From the NCBI RefSeq assembly GCF_014650915.1, contig NZ_BMVW01000005.1, positions 186,001-250,000 of the forward strand: 64,000 nucleotides of DNA, in the 5' to 3' direction. The notes under the pieces were generated by a model, which had not been told where the DNA came from, did not search any database, and saw only the letters and a list, made by a program, of their open reading frames with translations. Origin of the DNA: Streptomyces poonensis (GTDB lineage Bacteria; Actinomycetota; Actinomycetes; Streptomycetales; Streptomycetaceae). Of the stretch, positions 52,223-61,350 are shown piece by piece (the first letter of the stretch is position 1; each line of letters begins with the position of its first letter). A program made the position numbers and the translations under genes.

Positions 52223-53499
52223 CAGCGTCGCACCGCCGCGCGGTGATCACCGGGGTGGGCGCCGTCGCGCCCGGCGGGATCGGGCGGGACGCCTACTGGG
52301 ACCTGCTCACCGCCGGCCGCACCGCCACCCGCCGCATCAGCCTGTTCGACCCGGCCGGGTTCCGCTCCCAGGTCGCCGCCGAGTGCGACTTCGATCCGCT
52401 CGCCGCCGGACTCACCCCCCAGGAGACCCGCCGGATGGACCGGGCCGGCCAGTTCGCGGTCGTCGCCGCCCGCGAGGCCGTCGCGGACAGCGGCGTCGAA
52501 CTGCCCGGCGCCGACCCGGAACGGGTCGCCGTGAGCATCGGCAGCGCCGTCGGCTGCACCATGGGCCTGGAGGAGGAGTACGCGGTCCTCTCCGACGGCG
52601 GCCGCGACTGGCTGGTCGACCACAGCTACGGCGTTCCCCACCTGTACGGCTACATGGTGCCCAGCACCCTCGCCGTCGAGGTGGCCCGGCAGGCCGGCGC
52701 CGAGGGGCCGGTCGCGCTGATATCCACCGGCTGCACCTCGGGCCTGGACGCCATCGGACACGGCGTCCAGCTGATCGAGGAGGGCACGGCCGATATCGTG
52801 CTCGCCGGCGCCACCGACGCCCCGCTGTCGCCGATCACCTCTGCCTGCTTCGACGCCATCAAGGCCACCACGGCCAACAACGACGACCCCGAACACGCCT
52901 CCCGGCCCTTCGACGGACGGCGCGACGGTTTCGTCCTGGGCGAGGGCTCCGCCGTCATGGTCATCGAGGAGCTGGAGTCGGCCAGGCGCCGCGGCGCCAC
53001 CGTGTACGCCGAGATCCTCGGCTTCGCCGGCCGCAGCAACGCCTTCCACATGACCGGCCTCAAGCCCGACGGCCGGGAGATGGCCGAGGCCGTCCGGGTC
53101 GCCCTGGACCGGGCGCGGCTCGACGCCGGCGACATCGACTACATCAACGCGCACGGCTCGGGCACCAAGCAGAACGACCGGCACGAGACCGCCGCGTTCA
53201 AGCGCAGTCTCGGACAGCGGGCCCACGAGGTGCCGGTCAGCTCCATCAAGTCGATGATCGGGCACTCGCTCGGCGCCATCGGCTCCCTGGAGATCGCCGC
53301 CTGCGCCCTGGCCCTGCGCCACCAGGTCGTACCGCCGACGGCCAACCTGTCCACGCCCGACCCCGAATGCGACCTCGACTATGTGCCGGTGACGGCCCGC
53401 GAGCACCGCATGGACCGGGTGCTCAGTGTGGGCAGCGGCTTCGGCGGCTTCCAGACGGCGATGGTCCTGGGCCGGCCCACCCTCGGGGAGGCGGCATGA
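52219..53499 (+). CDS. Ketosynthase alpha subunit (KS-alpha)
   Basis: 426 residues; condenses malonyl-ACP units with the chain-length factor. Active Cys172 in STGCTSGLDAIG, His312 in AHGSGTKQND, Lys344 in SSIKSMIGH and His349 complete the thiolase-fold set. GSGFGGFQTAMVLGRP ends the protein as in other type II KS-alpha. ATG overlaps the cupin stop; its own stop overlaps the CLF start, as expected for an obligate heterodimer made 1:1. Confidence 0.97.
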   Translation: MTASHRRAVITGVGAVAPGGIGRDAYWDLLTAGRTATRRISLFDPAGFRSQVAAECDFDPLAAGLTPQETRRMDRAGQFAVVAAREAVADSGVELPGADPERVAVSIGSAVGCTMGLEEEYAVLSDGGRDWLVDHSYGVPHLYGYMVPSTLAVEVARQAGAEGPVALISTGCTSGLDAIGHGVQLIEEGTADIVLAGATDAPLSPITSACFDAIKATTANNDDPEHASRPFDGRRDGFVLGEGSAVMVIEELESARRRGATVYAEILGFAGRSNAFHMTGLKPDGREMAEAVRVALDRARLDAGDIDYINAHGSGTKQNDRHETAAFKRSLGQRAHEVPVSSIKSMIGHSLGAIGSLEIAACALALRHQVVPPTANLSTPDPECDLDYVPVTAREHRMDRVLSVGSGFGGFQTAMVLGRPTLGEAA

Positions 53500-54764
53500 G
53501 CGCCTCCGGCATACGCCCCGGCCGCCGCGGCCGGTCCGTGGTCACCGGGCTCGGCGTGGTCGCGCCCACCGGGATCGGCGCCGCCCGGCACTGGGAGTCG
53601 GTGCTCGCGGGCAAGAGCGGCCTCGGCCGGATCACCCGCTTCGACCCGACCGGCTACCCCGTCCGGGTCGCCGGTGAGGTGCCCGGATTCCGGGCCGGTG
53701 AGCAAGTACCCGGGCGGCTCGTCCCGCAGACCGACCGCTTCACCCACTTCGCGCTGGCCGCCGCCGAGGACGCCCTCGCGGACGCCGCCGCCGACCCGGC
53801 GACCCTGCCGGAGTACGAGATGGCGGTGGTGACCGCCAGTTCCTCGGGCGGCACCGAGTTCGGACAGCACGAGATGGAGAACCTCTACCAGAAGGGCTCC
53901 TCGTGGGTCGGCGCCTACCAGTCCATCGCCTGGTTCTACGCGGCCACCACCGGCCAGGTCTCCATCCGGCACGGCATGCGCGGCCCCTGCGGGGTCATCT
54001 GCGGTGAGCAGGCCGGTGGCCTCGACGCCCTCGGTCAGTCCCGGCGGCTGCTGGACACCGGCTCCCGGCTCGTGCTCAGCGGCGGCACCGACGCCTCGCT
54101 GTGCCCGTACGGCCTGGTGGCGCAGATGTCCACCGGGCGGCTGTCCACCGAGGACGATCCCGCCCGCGCCTACCTGCCCTTCGACGCGGCCGCCTCCGGC
54201 TTCGTCCCGGGCGAGGGCGGCGCCGTCCTCGTCGTCGAGCAGGCCGACGCGGCACGCGCCCGCGGGGTCCCGGCCTACGGCGAACTGCGGGGCTACGCGG
54301 CCGGGTTCGACCCCACGGCGGACGGCACCGCCGCGCGGCACTCCGTGCTGGTGTCCGTCGTCCGGCGCGCCCTCGCCGACGCCGGGCTCGCCCCGGGCGA
54401 CATCGACATGGTCTTCGCCGACGCCTCCGGCACACTCGCCGAGGACCTCGCCGAGGCCCGCGCCATCACCGAGGTCTTCGGCCCCGGCGGCGTACCGGTG
54501 ACCGCGCCGAAGACCCTCACCGGGCGCCTGTACGCGGGCGGCGCCGCGCTGGACGTGGCGACCGCGCTGCTCGCCCTGAGCGCCGGTGTCGTCCCGCACA
54601 CCGCGGGGCTCGGCCGGACGGCCCCCGGCTGCGAGATCGACCTCGTCCTCGACCGCCCCCGCCAGACCGACCCGCGTACCGCCCTGGTCCTGGCCCGCGG
54701 CCACGGCGGCTTCACCTCCGCACTGGTCCTCGGCGCCGGCGACCGCGACGCCCGCACCAAGTGA
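53496..54764 (+). CDS. Chain-length factor (KS-beta)
   Basis: 422 residues, KS-like but with Gln172 (ICGEQAGGLDAL) in place of the active cysteine, the hallmark of CLF; this Gln helps decarboxylate malonyl-ACP for initiation. Residues lining the KS/CLF tunnel set chain length, and pentangular clusters use long chains (C24-C30); I cannot read the length from sequence alone. Coupled to KS-alpha. Confidence 0.96.
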   Translation: MSASGIRPGRRGRSVVTGLGVVAPTGIGAARHWESVLAGKSGLGRITRFDPTGYPVRVAGEVPGFRAGEQVPGRLVPQTDRFTHFALAAAEDALADAAADPATLPEYEMAVVTASSSGGTEFGQHEMENLYQKGSSWVGAYQSIAWFYAATTGQVSIRHGMRGPCGVICGEQAGGLDALGQSRRLLDTGSRLVLSGGTDASLCPYGLVAQMSTGRLSTEDDPARAYLPFDAAASGFVPGEGGAVLVVEQADAARARGVPAYGELRGYAAGFDPTADGTAARHSVLVSVVRRALADAGLAPGDIDMVFADASGTLAEDLAEARAITEVFGPGGVPVTAPKTLTGRLYAGGAALDVATALLALSAGVVPHTAGLGRTAPGCEIDLVLDRPRQTDPRTALVLARGHGGFTSALVLGAGDRDARTK

Positions 54765-54805
54765 CCGGCCCACCACCACCCACGACGTACGAAAGGCGGC
54801 TCCCC

Positions 54806-55069
54806 ATGGCGGAGTTCACCCTCGACGACATCCGGCGGATCCTGCGCGCGAGCGCCGGCGTCGACGAGCAGACCGATCTGGACGGCGAGCACTTCGCCGA
54901 CACCGCGTTCGTCGACCTCGGCTACGACTCCCTGGCCCTGCTGGAACTCGTCAACCGCATCGAGCGCGAGTACGGCATCCAGATCCCCGACGGTGACCTG
55001 GCGCACACCCAGACCCCGCGCGAGGCCCTCTCCTATGTCCACGCCCGGCTCACGGAGGCCCACGTCTGA
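54806..55069 (+). CDS. Acyl carrier protein
   Basis: 87 residues. The phosphopantetheine attachment site is Ser42 in DLGYDSLALLEL, typical of type II PKS ACPs. Completes the minimal PKS. AAAGGCGG precedes the ATG. The stop overlaps the start of the fusion protein by one base. A phosphopantetheinyl transferase and malonyl transferase are not in the window, so host enzymes must serve. Confidence 0.96.
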   Translation: MAEFTLDDIRRILRASAGVDEQTDLDGEHFADTAFVDLGYDSLALLELVNRIEREYGIQIPDGDLAHTQTPREALSYVHARLTEAHV

Positions 55070-56265
55070 TGGCAGGACACACTGACAACGCGATCGTCGT
55101 CGAGGCACCGATGGACCTGGTCTGGACGATGACGAACGACGTGGCCGCCTGGCCGCGGCTGTTCAACGAGTACGCCTCCGCCGAGATCCTCGGCCAGGAC
55201 GGCGACACCGTCACCTTCCGCCTCGCCCTGCACCCGGACGAGAACGGCACGGTCTGGAGCTGGGTCTCCGAGCGCACCCCCGACCCGGCCACCCGCACCG
55301 TCGTGGCCCGCCGGGTCGAGACCGGCCCCTTCGCGTACATGAACATCCGCTGGGAGTACGAGGAGGTGCCCGGCGGCGTACGGATGCGCTGGATCCAGGA
55401 CTTCGCGATGAAGCCCGACGCCCCGGTCGACGACGCCGGGATGACCGCCAGGCTCAATCGCAACACCGCCGTCCAGATGCGGCTGATCAAGGCCAAGGTG
55501 GAGACCGCGGCCCGGGCCGGCCGGCAACTCCAGGGCAAGCGCGTCCTGGTGACCGGCGGCAGCCGCGGCATCGGGCGGGGCATCGTCCTCGCGGCGGCCC
55601 GGGCCGGCGCCGACGTCGTCACCTGCTACCGCACCCCCGGCACGGCCGTCGCCACCCTGGAGGAGGAACTGGCCGGTACCCCGGGCAAGCACCAGGTGCT
55701 GCGAGCCGACGCCGCCGACGAGACGGACGTGAACCGGCTGGCCTCCGCGTGCGAGGCGAGCCTCGGCGGACTGGACGCCGTCGTCAACAACGCCGCCACC
55801 TTCCGTCCGCAGCCGTACGCCGACCTCGGGCCCGCCGAGTGGGCCGCCACCCTCCAGGGCAACCTCACCGCCACCCACCTGGTCACCCAGCGCACCCTGC
55901 CGCTGCTCTCCGCCGGCTCCTCGGTGGTCAACATCGGCTCCACGGTCGCCTTCATCGGCATGGCCGGCGGCGTTCACTACACCGCCGTCAAGTCCGCGCT
56001 GGTCGGCATGACCCGCTCGCTGGCCCGGGAACTCGGACCGCGCGGCATCCGCGTCAACACGGTCTCGCCCGGCCGTATCGCCACCGAGGCGCTCGACGAA
56101 CTGCCCGCCGAGGAGGCCGAGCGGCAGCGCGCCGCCTTCGCCTCCTTCACCGCGCTCGGCCGGCTCGGCACCGTCGACGACATCGCCCAGGCCGTGCTGT
56201 TCCTCATCAGCGACCACGCCGGCTACGTCACCGGCCAGAACATCCACGTCGACGGCTGCGTCTGA
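55069..56265 (+). CDS. Fused aromatase/cyclase - SDR ketoreductase
   Basis: 398 residues with two domains. Residues 1-150 are a START-fold cyclase of the TcmN N-terminal/WhiE-VI type: NDVAAWPRLFNEYASAEI, then HPDENGTVWSWVSERTPDPA, VETGPFAYMNIRWEYEEVPG and MRWIQDFAMKPDAPVDDAGM. Residues 155-398 are an SDR: TGGSRGIGRGIV, NNAATF, Ser in NIGSTVAFIG, and YTAVK. The linker is short and no internal start or ribosome site is evident. It could fold and reduce the nascent chain in one step. The SDR half closely resembles the next gene. Confidence 0.93.
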   Translation: MAGHTDNAIVVEAPMDLVWTMTNDVAAWPRLFNEYASAEILGQDGDTVTFRLALHPDENGTVWSWVSERTPDPATRTVVARRVETGPFAYMNIRWEYEEVPGGVRMRWIQDFAMKPDAPVDDAGMTARLNRNTAVQMRLIKAKVETAARAGRQLQGKRVLVTGGSRGIGRGIVLAAARAGADVVTCYRTPGTAVATLEEELAGTPGKHQVLRADAADETDVNRLASACEASLGGLDAVVNNAATFRPQPYADLGPAEWAATLQGNLTATHLVTQRTLPLLSAGSSVVNIGSTVAFIGMAGGVHYTAVKSALVGMTRSLARELGPRGIRVNTVSPGRIATEALDELPAEEAERQRAAFASFTALGRLGTVDDIAQAVLFLISDHAGYVTGQNIHVDGCV

Positions 56266-56294
56266 GCCGCGGCCCAGCCATGGAGGGATTCCCA

Positions 56295-57044
56295 GTGGAA
56301 CTCGCACTGCACGGCAGGAAACTGCTCGTCACCGGCGGCACCCGGGGCATCGGGCGGGGCATCGTCCTCGCCGCCGCCCGGGCCGGCGCCGACGTCCTCA
56401 CCTGCTACCGGCAGGAGAGCGAGGCCGTCGAAAGCCTGACCGCCGCGCTGAAGGAGACGGCCGGCGACCACCATGTGATCCGCGCGGACGTCGGCGACAC
56501 CGCCGAGGTCGACCGCCTCGTCGGCGAGGCCAAGGACCGCTTCGGGCGGCTCGACGGGATCGTCAACAACGCGGGCGTGATCAGCCACATCCCGTTCGCC
56601 GACCTGCCCGCCGACGAATGGGCGCGGATCCTCGACACCAACCTCACCGCCGCCTACCGGATCATCCAGCAGGCGCTGCCGCTGCTCGGCGCCGGCTCTT
56701 CGGTGGTCAACATCGGCTCGCGCGGAGCCGCCGCGGGCATCCCGCTGCGCGCCCACTACACCGCCGCCAAGGCCGCCATGATCGGGCTGACCCGCTCCCT
56801 CGCCAAGGAACTCGGCCCGCGGGGCATCCGGGTCAACGTGGTCGCCCCCGGCGTCATCGAGACCGAGGCCTTCGCCACCATGCCCGCCGACCGCGCCGAC
56901 GGACTGCGGGCCATGTACTCCCGCAAGACCGCGCTCGCCCGCCTCGGCACCGTCGAGGAACTCGCGGGCCCCGTGCTGTTCCTGCTCTCCGACGCCGCCG
57001 CGTACATCACCGGCGAGACCCTCAACGTCGACGGGGGGATCTGA
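56295..57044 (+). CDS. SDR ketoreductase (paralogue of the fused domain)
   Basis: 249 residues, GTG start 56295 after GGAGGG (an ATG at 56280 is possible). Motifs: TGGTRGIGRGIVLAAARAGA, NNAGVIS, Ser in NIGSRGAAAG, YTAAK. It shares long near-identical stretches with residues 155-398 of the fusion protein, showing tandem duplication. Probably a second, regiospecific ketoreduction of the polyketide or a later tailoring reduction. Confidence 0.92.
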   Translation: MELALHGRKLLVTGGTRGIGRGIVLAAARAGADVLTCYRQESEAVESLTAALKETAGDHHVIRADVGDTAEVDRLVGEAKDRFGRLDGIVNNAGVISHIPFADLPADEWARILDTNLTAAYRIIQQALPLLGAGSSVVNIGSRGAAAGIPLRAHYTAAKAAMIGLTRSLAKELGPRGIRVNVVAPGVIETEAFATMPADRADGLRAMYSRKTALARLGTVEELAGPVLFLLSDAAAYITGETLNVDGGI

Positions 57045-57045
57045 C

Positions 57046-57372
57046 ATGCCCGAGCCCGCCGAGAAGGTCTTCCGGGTCATGCTGCGGATGCAGATCAAGC
57101 CCGGCATGGAGAACGACTTCGAGAAGGTGTGGCTGGAGGTCGGCGACTCGGTCACCACCCACCCCGCCAACCTCGGCCAGTGGCTGTCCCGCAGCACCGA
57201 GGAGGACGGCGTCTACTACATCGTCAGCGACTGGACGAACGAGCCGCTGTTCCGCGAGTTCGAGACCAGCGACCGCCATCTGGAGCACCGCCAGAAGCTG
57301 CACCCGTACCGCAGCGGCGGCTCCATGACGACCATGCACGTGGTCGCCGCCCTGTCCGGCGCCGCATCGTGA
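57046..57372 (+). CDS. Antibiotic biosynthesis monooxygenase (ABM, ferredoxin-like fold)
   Basis: 108 residues. VFRVMLRMQIKPGMENDFEK and GQWLSRSTEEDGVYYIVSDW, then HRQKLHPYRSGGSM, fit the small cofactor-free ABM fold of ActVA-Orf6 and TcmH, which turn anthrones into quinones. ATG 57046 one base after the previous stop; its stop overlaps the next gene (GTGA). Confidence 0.85.
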   Translation: MPEPAEKVFRVMLRMQIKPGMENDFEKVWLEVGDSVTTHPANLGQWLSRSTEEDGVYYIVSDWTNEPLFREFETSDRHLEHRQKLHPYRSGGSMTTMHVVAALSGAAS

Positions 57373-57713
57373 CCGGTGGCGCCATCGAGGTGGTGCTCTA
57401 CCACCTGAGCGACGACCCGGACCGGGTGCTGTCCGCGTACCACGAGGCCAGCCGCCGGATGACGGGTACCGCCGGCCTGCTCGGCAACAAGCTGCTGCAC
57501 GCCGTCGGCGATCCGCGCTCCTATGTCGTGGTCAGCCGCTGGTCGGACTGGGAGGCGTTCACCGCCTGGGAGAGCGGCCCCGCCCACAAGGACCAGACCG
57601 CCCCGCTGCGGCCGCTGCGCGACACCGGCCGGGCCCGGCCCTTCGAGATCTACCGGGAGCTCGCCAGCTACGCGGGGGACCGGGCCACCGCCGATGTCAC
57701 GGAAGGAGTCTGA
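57369..57713 (+). CDS. ABM-like monooxygenase, second copy
   Basis: 114 residues beginning at GTG 57369. IEVVLYHLSDDPDRVLSAYH, NKLLHAVGDPRSYVVVSRWSDW and FTAWESGPAHKD again match the dimeric ferredoxin-like ABM fold. It is diverged from its neighbour, so not a recent duplicate. Homologous pairs may form a heterodimer or act at different rings. The P450 starts three bases after its stop. Confidence 0.82.
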   Translation: MTGGAIEVVLYHLSDDPDRVLSAYHEASRRMTGTAGLLGNKLLHAVGDPRSYVVVSRWSDWEAFTAWESGPAHKDQTAPLRPLRDTGRARPFEIYRELASYAGDRATADVTEGV

Positions 57714-57715
57714 GA

Positions 57716-58975
57716 ATGGCACGCATCAGCGCCCGGCAGACCGCCCCGCCGATCGACCTGTTCACCCCCGCCTTCCACCAGAACCCGCACGAGGCGCTGG
57801 CCGAGCTGCGGCGCACCGCGTCCGCCGTGCCCGTGACGACACCGAACGGCCTGCGTACCTGGCTGGTCACCGGGTACGAGCACGCCCGGGCGCTGCTCGC
57901 CGACCCCCGGCTGAGCAAGGACATGCGAGTCGGCCGGGACCTCATCCCACGGAACTTCGCCGATCCCGACAGACAGCGGGAGTTCCTCGCGGAGTCGGGC
58001 GAGCGCAGCCAGTTCCCGCACGTCCTCAGCGTGCACATGCTGGACAGCGACCCGCCGGACCACACCCGGCTGCGCCGGCTCGTCGGCCGGGCCTTCACCG
58101 CGCGCCGGACCGAGTCCCTGCGGCCGCGCATCACCGAGCTCACCGACGAACTGCTGGACGCCATGGCCCGGCACGAGCGGCTGGACCTCATGGAGGCGCT
58201 GGCCTTCCCGGTGCCGTTCACGGTCATCTGCTGGCTGCTCGGTGTGCCCCCGGACGACCGGGCCGCCTTCCGCCGCTGGTCCAACCTGCTCGTCTCCGGC
58301 GCGGGCACCGACGAGGTGCGCGAGGCCAGCGCGTCGATGATCGCTTACCTGAGGGCGCTGATCGAGGCCAAGCGGGCCGAACCGGCCGATGACATGCTCA
58401 CCGACCTGGTACACGCCCAGGACGCCGGCGACCAGCTGTCGTCCGACGAGCTGATCTCCATGGCGTTCCTGCTGCTGGTGGCCGGACACGAGACGACGGT
58501 CAACCTCATCGGCAACGGCACCCTGGCCCTGCTCACCCACCCCGGGGTGCGTCAGCAGCTCGCGGCGGACGAGTCGCTGTGGCCCGCGGCCGTCGAGGAG
58601 TTCCTCCGCCATGACGGTCCGGTCACCAACGCCACGTGGCGGTTCACCACCGAGCCCGTCGAGGTCGGCTCCGTGGTCATCCCCGAAGGCGAGTTCGTGA
58701 CCATCTCGCTCGGCGCCGCCGGCCGGGACCCGGCCCGCTACCCCGACCCGGACCGCCTGGACATCACCCGCGCCCACACCGCCTCGGTCGCCTTCGGCCA
58801 TGGCATCCATCACTGCCTGGGCGCCCCGCTCGCCCGGCTGGAGGGACAGATCGTCCTCAGCCGCCTCCTCACGCGCTTTCCCGGGCTGCGGCTCGCCGTG
58901 GACGTGGATCAACTGCGCTGGCGCAGCAGCCTGATGATGCGCGGCCTCGAAGAGCTCCCGGTGTTCACGGCGTGA
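57716..58975 (+). CDS. Cytochrome P450
   Basis: 419 residues. I-helix oxygen motif LLVAGHETTVNLIGNG, heme loop FGHGIHHCLGAPLARLE with the axial Cys367, and an ExxR/PERF-equivalent region before it. A tailoring oxidase for hydroxylation, aryl coupling or, as in xantholipin-type pathways, methylenedioxy bridge formation. GGAAGGAG precedes the ATG. No ferredoxin or reductase gene is linked, so redox partners must come from elsewhere. Confidence 0.95.
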   Translation: MARISARQTAPPIDLFTPAFHQNPHEALAELRRTASAVPVTTPNGLRTWLVTGYEHARALLADPRLSKDMRVGRDLIPRNFADPDRQREFLAESGERSQFPHVLSVHMLDSDPPDHTRLRRLVGRAFTARRTESLRPRITELTDELLDAMARHERLDLMEALAFPVPFTVICWLLGVPPDDRAAFRRWSNLLVSGAGTDEVREASASMIAYLRALIEAKRAEPADDMLTDLVHAQDAGDQLSSDELISMAFLLLVAGHETTVNLIGNGTLALLTHPGVRQQLAADESLWPAAVEEFLRHDGPVTNATWRFTTEPVEVGSVVIPEGEFVTISLGAAGRDPARYPDPDRLDITRAHTASVAFGHGIHHCLGAPLARLEGQIVLSRLLTRFPGLRLAVDVDQLRWRSSLMMRGLEELPVFTA

Positions 58976-59023
58976 CCGCAGGCCCCGCCCCGCCCCGCCC
59001 CGCCCCTACTGGAGGAGACACCC

Positions 59024-59848
59024 GTGGAACGTCAGGACACCGAACTGGAACGCCCCGCCTGGGCCCCGCCGGAGGTCGACATCGACACCCCGAGCATCGC
59101 CCGGGTCTACGACCACTGGATCGGCGGCACCCACAACTTCCCGGTGGACCGGGAACTCGCCCGCAAGGTCGCGGCCGGCAACCCCGACCTCCCTGCCACC
59201 CTCAAGGCCAACCGAGCCTTCCTGCGCCGCGCGGTACGCGAGCTGTCCGCGCTCGGCATACGGCAGTTCCTCGACATCGGCTCCGGCATCCCGGCCGAGG
59301 GCAACGTGCACGACGTGGCCCTCGCTGCCCACCCGGACAGCAAGGTCGTCTATGTCGACATCGACCCGGTGGCCGTCGCGCACGGCCGGGCGCTGCTCGC
59401 CGACGAACCCAGAGCGGCCGTCTTCCAGGGCGACCTGTACAGGTCCCAGGAGATCCTGGACGCGGCGGACACCCGCCGGCTGATCGACTTCGACCGGCCG
59501 GTCGCGCTGATCCTCGCCGCCGTACTGCACTTCGTCCCGGACGGCGACGATCCGCTCGCCCTGGTGCGCCGGTACACCGAGCGGCTGGCACCCGCCAGTG
59601 CCCTGGTGATCTCGCACGCCGGCGCGGAGGAGGTGCCGAGGGCGGCGCCGGAGGCGGCCGAGCAGTACCGGGGTGCGGTGAGCCAGGTGATCTGGCGCGA
59701 CAACCAGGAACTCGCCGCGCTGTTCGAAGGCTTGGAGCTCGTGGAACCCGGCGTGGTCCGCGCACCGCTGTGGCGTCCCGAACCGGCCGAGACCCCCGAC
59801 CCGGGACTCGCGATGCTGGCCGGGGTGGCGCTCAAACCGGGCGGGTGA
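59024..59848 (+). CDS. SAM-dependent methyltransferase, DUF574 type
   Basis: 274 residues. PSIARVYDHWIGGTHNFPVD is the signature opening of the actinobacterial DUF574 methyltransferase family; SAM motif FLDIGSGIPAEGNVH near 82, VVYVDIDPVAVAHG near 107, and AVLHFVPDGDDP near 168. These are common in Streptomyces clusters and usually of unknown target. GTG 59024 has GGAGGAG upstream. It may methylate a hydroxyl or nitrogen of the product. Confidence 0.88.
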   Translation: MERQDTELERPAWAPPEVDIDTPSIARVYDHWIGGTHNFPVDRELARKVAAGNPDLPATLKANRAFLRRAVRELSALGIRQFLDIGSGIPAEGNVHDVALAAHPDSKVVYVDIDPVAVAHGRALLADEPRAAVFQGDLYRSQEILDAADTRRLIDFDRPVALILAAVLHFVPDGDDPLALVRRYTERLAPASALVISHAGAEEVPRAAPEAAEQYRGAVSQVIWRDNQELAALFEGLELVEPGVVRAPLWRPEPAETPDPGLAMLAGVALKPGG

Positions 59849-59854
59849 CCTCCG

Positions 59855-61345
59855 GTGGACACGTCCCTCACCCCGTCGGACGCATCGCCGACGACCGCCC
59901 CCGTCACAGCGGTACGGGCGGGGAACGGCCGCCGGCCCGGCTTCGGCACCCTGCTCGCGGTCGACCTGTGGGAGCGGTTCAGCTTCTTCGGCATGGCGGC
60001 GATCCTGGTCCTCTACCTGACCGCTGCTGAGGCTCGCGGCGGCATGGGCATGGCGCCGCAGTCGGCCACCGCGATCTTCGCGGCGTACATGTCGCTCACC
60101 TTCATGGCCGGTCTGCCGGGCGGCTGGCTCGCCGACCGGGTGCTGGGCGCACGCCGGGCCGTGCTGCTCGGCGGTGTGCTCATCACCTGTGGCCACGTGG
60201 TGCTCGCGGTTCCGGTCACGGGCACGCTCTATGCCGGGCTGCTGCTGGTCATCGCGGGTACCGGCCTGGTCAAGCCGGCCATGGCGGCCATGGTCGCGGG
60301 GGTCAGCGGGGACGGGGAGGGCCGCCGCGAGGCGGCCTTCTCGCTCTTCTACATGTGCATCCAGATCAGTGCGCTCATCGCCCCCGTCGTCACCGGGCTG
60401 CTGGCGGAGCGCGTCGCCTGGCACCTCGGCTTCGCGTCGGCCGCCTTCGGTATGACGGCGGGGCTGATCCAGTTCGCCCTCGGCCTGCGCCGGTACGGCG
60501 ACGTGGGCGCGCGTCCGCCCCGCCCGGTGCCGGGCCCCGAGGCCGCCGCGATGCTCCGGGGCGCCGTCTGGGCCGCGGGTACGGCGGGAGCGCTCCTGGT
60601 GGTGCCGGCAGCGTACGGACTGCTGCCTCTTCCCGCGGTGCTCGCCGTCCTCGGCCTGACCACGGTCACCCTCCCGTTCTGGTACCTGCGTTCACTGCGC
60701 CGGACCCACACACGGGAAGCGGGCCACCAGCGTCGTATCGCCGGATTCACCGCGCTGATGACCGCGTCCGCCGCATTCTGGATGATCTTCGCGCAGAGCG
60801 GCTCGGTGCTCAGCCTCTTCGCCGAGCGGCACACCGACCGGGATCTGCTCGGCTTCGAGGTCCCCGCCAGTTGGTTCCAGTCCGTGCACCCGCTCTTCGT
60901 CCTGCTGGTCGCCCCGCTCTTCGCTCGGCTCTGGCTGCGTGCCGGTCCCCGCGTCGACGTTCCCGTCAAGTTCGCGGGCGCGCTGATCGCAGCCGGTCTC
61001 AGCTTTCTGCTGATGGCCGTCGCCGCCCGGCTCGCCGAGCATGGCCCGGTCGGCCCGCAGTGGTTGCTGCTGGTGTACCTGCTCTACTCCTGCGGTGAGA
61101 TCGCGCTCGCTCCGGCCGGTCTGGCGCTGGCCGCCGCGGTCGCACCGCCCGGCAGCACAAGCCGTCTGCTCGCGGTGAACGGCATGTTCGGTGCCGTGGG
61201 TGTGGTGGTGGGAGGCCAGCTGTTCCGGCTGACCGCCGTACTGTCGCCGACGGCCTACTTCCTGCTGCTCGGGTCCTTCGTACTGGCGGTCGGCACAGTG
61301 GTCGCCCTCGGCACTCCGCGGCTGCGCCGACTGCTCACGCCGTAG
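59855..61345 (+). CDS. POT/PTR-family transporter
   Basis: 496 residues with about twelve to fourteen helices. VDLWERFSFFGMAAILVLYL is the ExxERFxxxG motif of proton-dependent oligopeptide transporters (here WERFSFFG), followed by ADRVLGARRAVLLGG and KPAMAAMVAGV. Most POT proteins import peptides; inside a type II PKS operon it more likely exports product, but this is not shown. Last gene before a long perfect hairpin; starts with GTG seven bases after the previous stop. Confidence 0.85.
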   Translation: MDTSLTPSDASPTTAPVTAVRAGNGRRPGFGTLLAVDLWERFSFFGMAAILVLYLTAAEARGGMGMAPQSATAIFAAYMSLTFMAGLPGGWLADRVLGARRAVLLGGVLITCGHVVLAVPVTGTLYAGLLLVIAGTGLVKPAMAAMVAGVSGDGEGRREAAFSLFYMCIQISALIAPVVTGLLAERVAWHLGFASAAFGMTAGLIQFALGLRRYGDVGARPPRPVPGPEAAAMLRGAVWAAGTAGALLVVPAAYGLLPLPAVLAVLGLTTVTLPFWYLRSLRRTHTREAGHQRRIAGFTALMTASAAFWMIFAQSGSVLSLFAERHTDRDLLGFEVPASWFQSVHPLFVLLVAPLFARLWLRAGPRVDVPVKFAGALIAAGLSFLLMAVAARLAEHGPVGPQWLLLVYLLYSCGEIALAPAGLALAAAVAPPGSTSRLLAVNGMFGAVGVVVGGQLFRLTAVLSPTAYFLLLGSFVLAVGTVVALGTPRLRRLLTP

Positions 61346-61350
61346 CGGGG

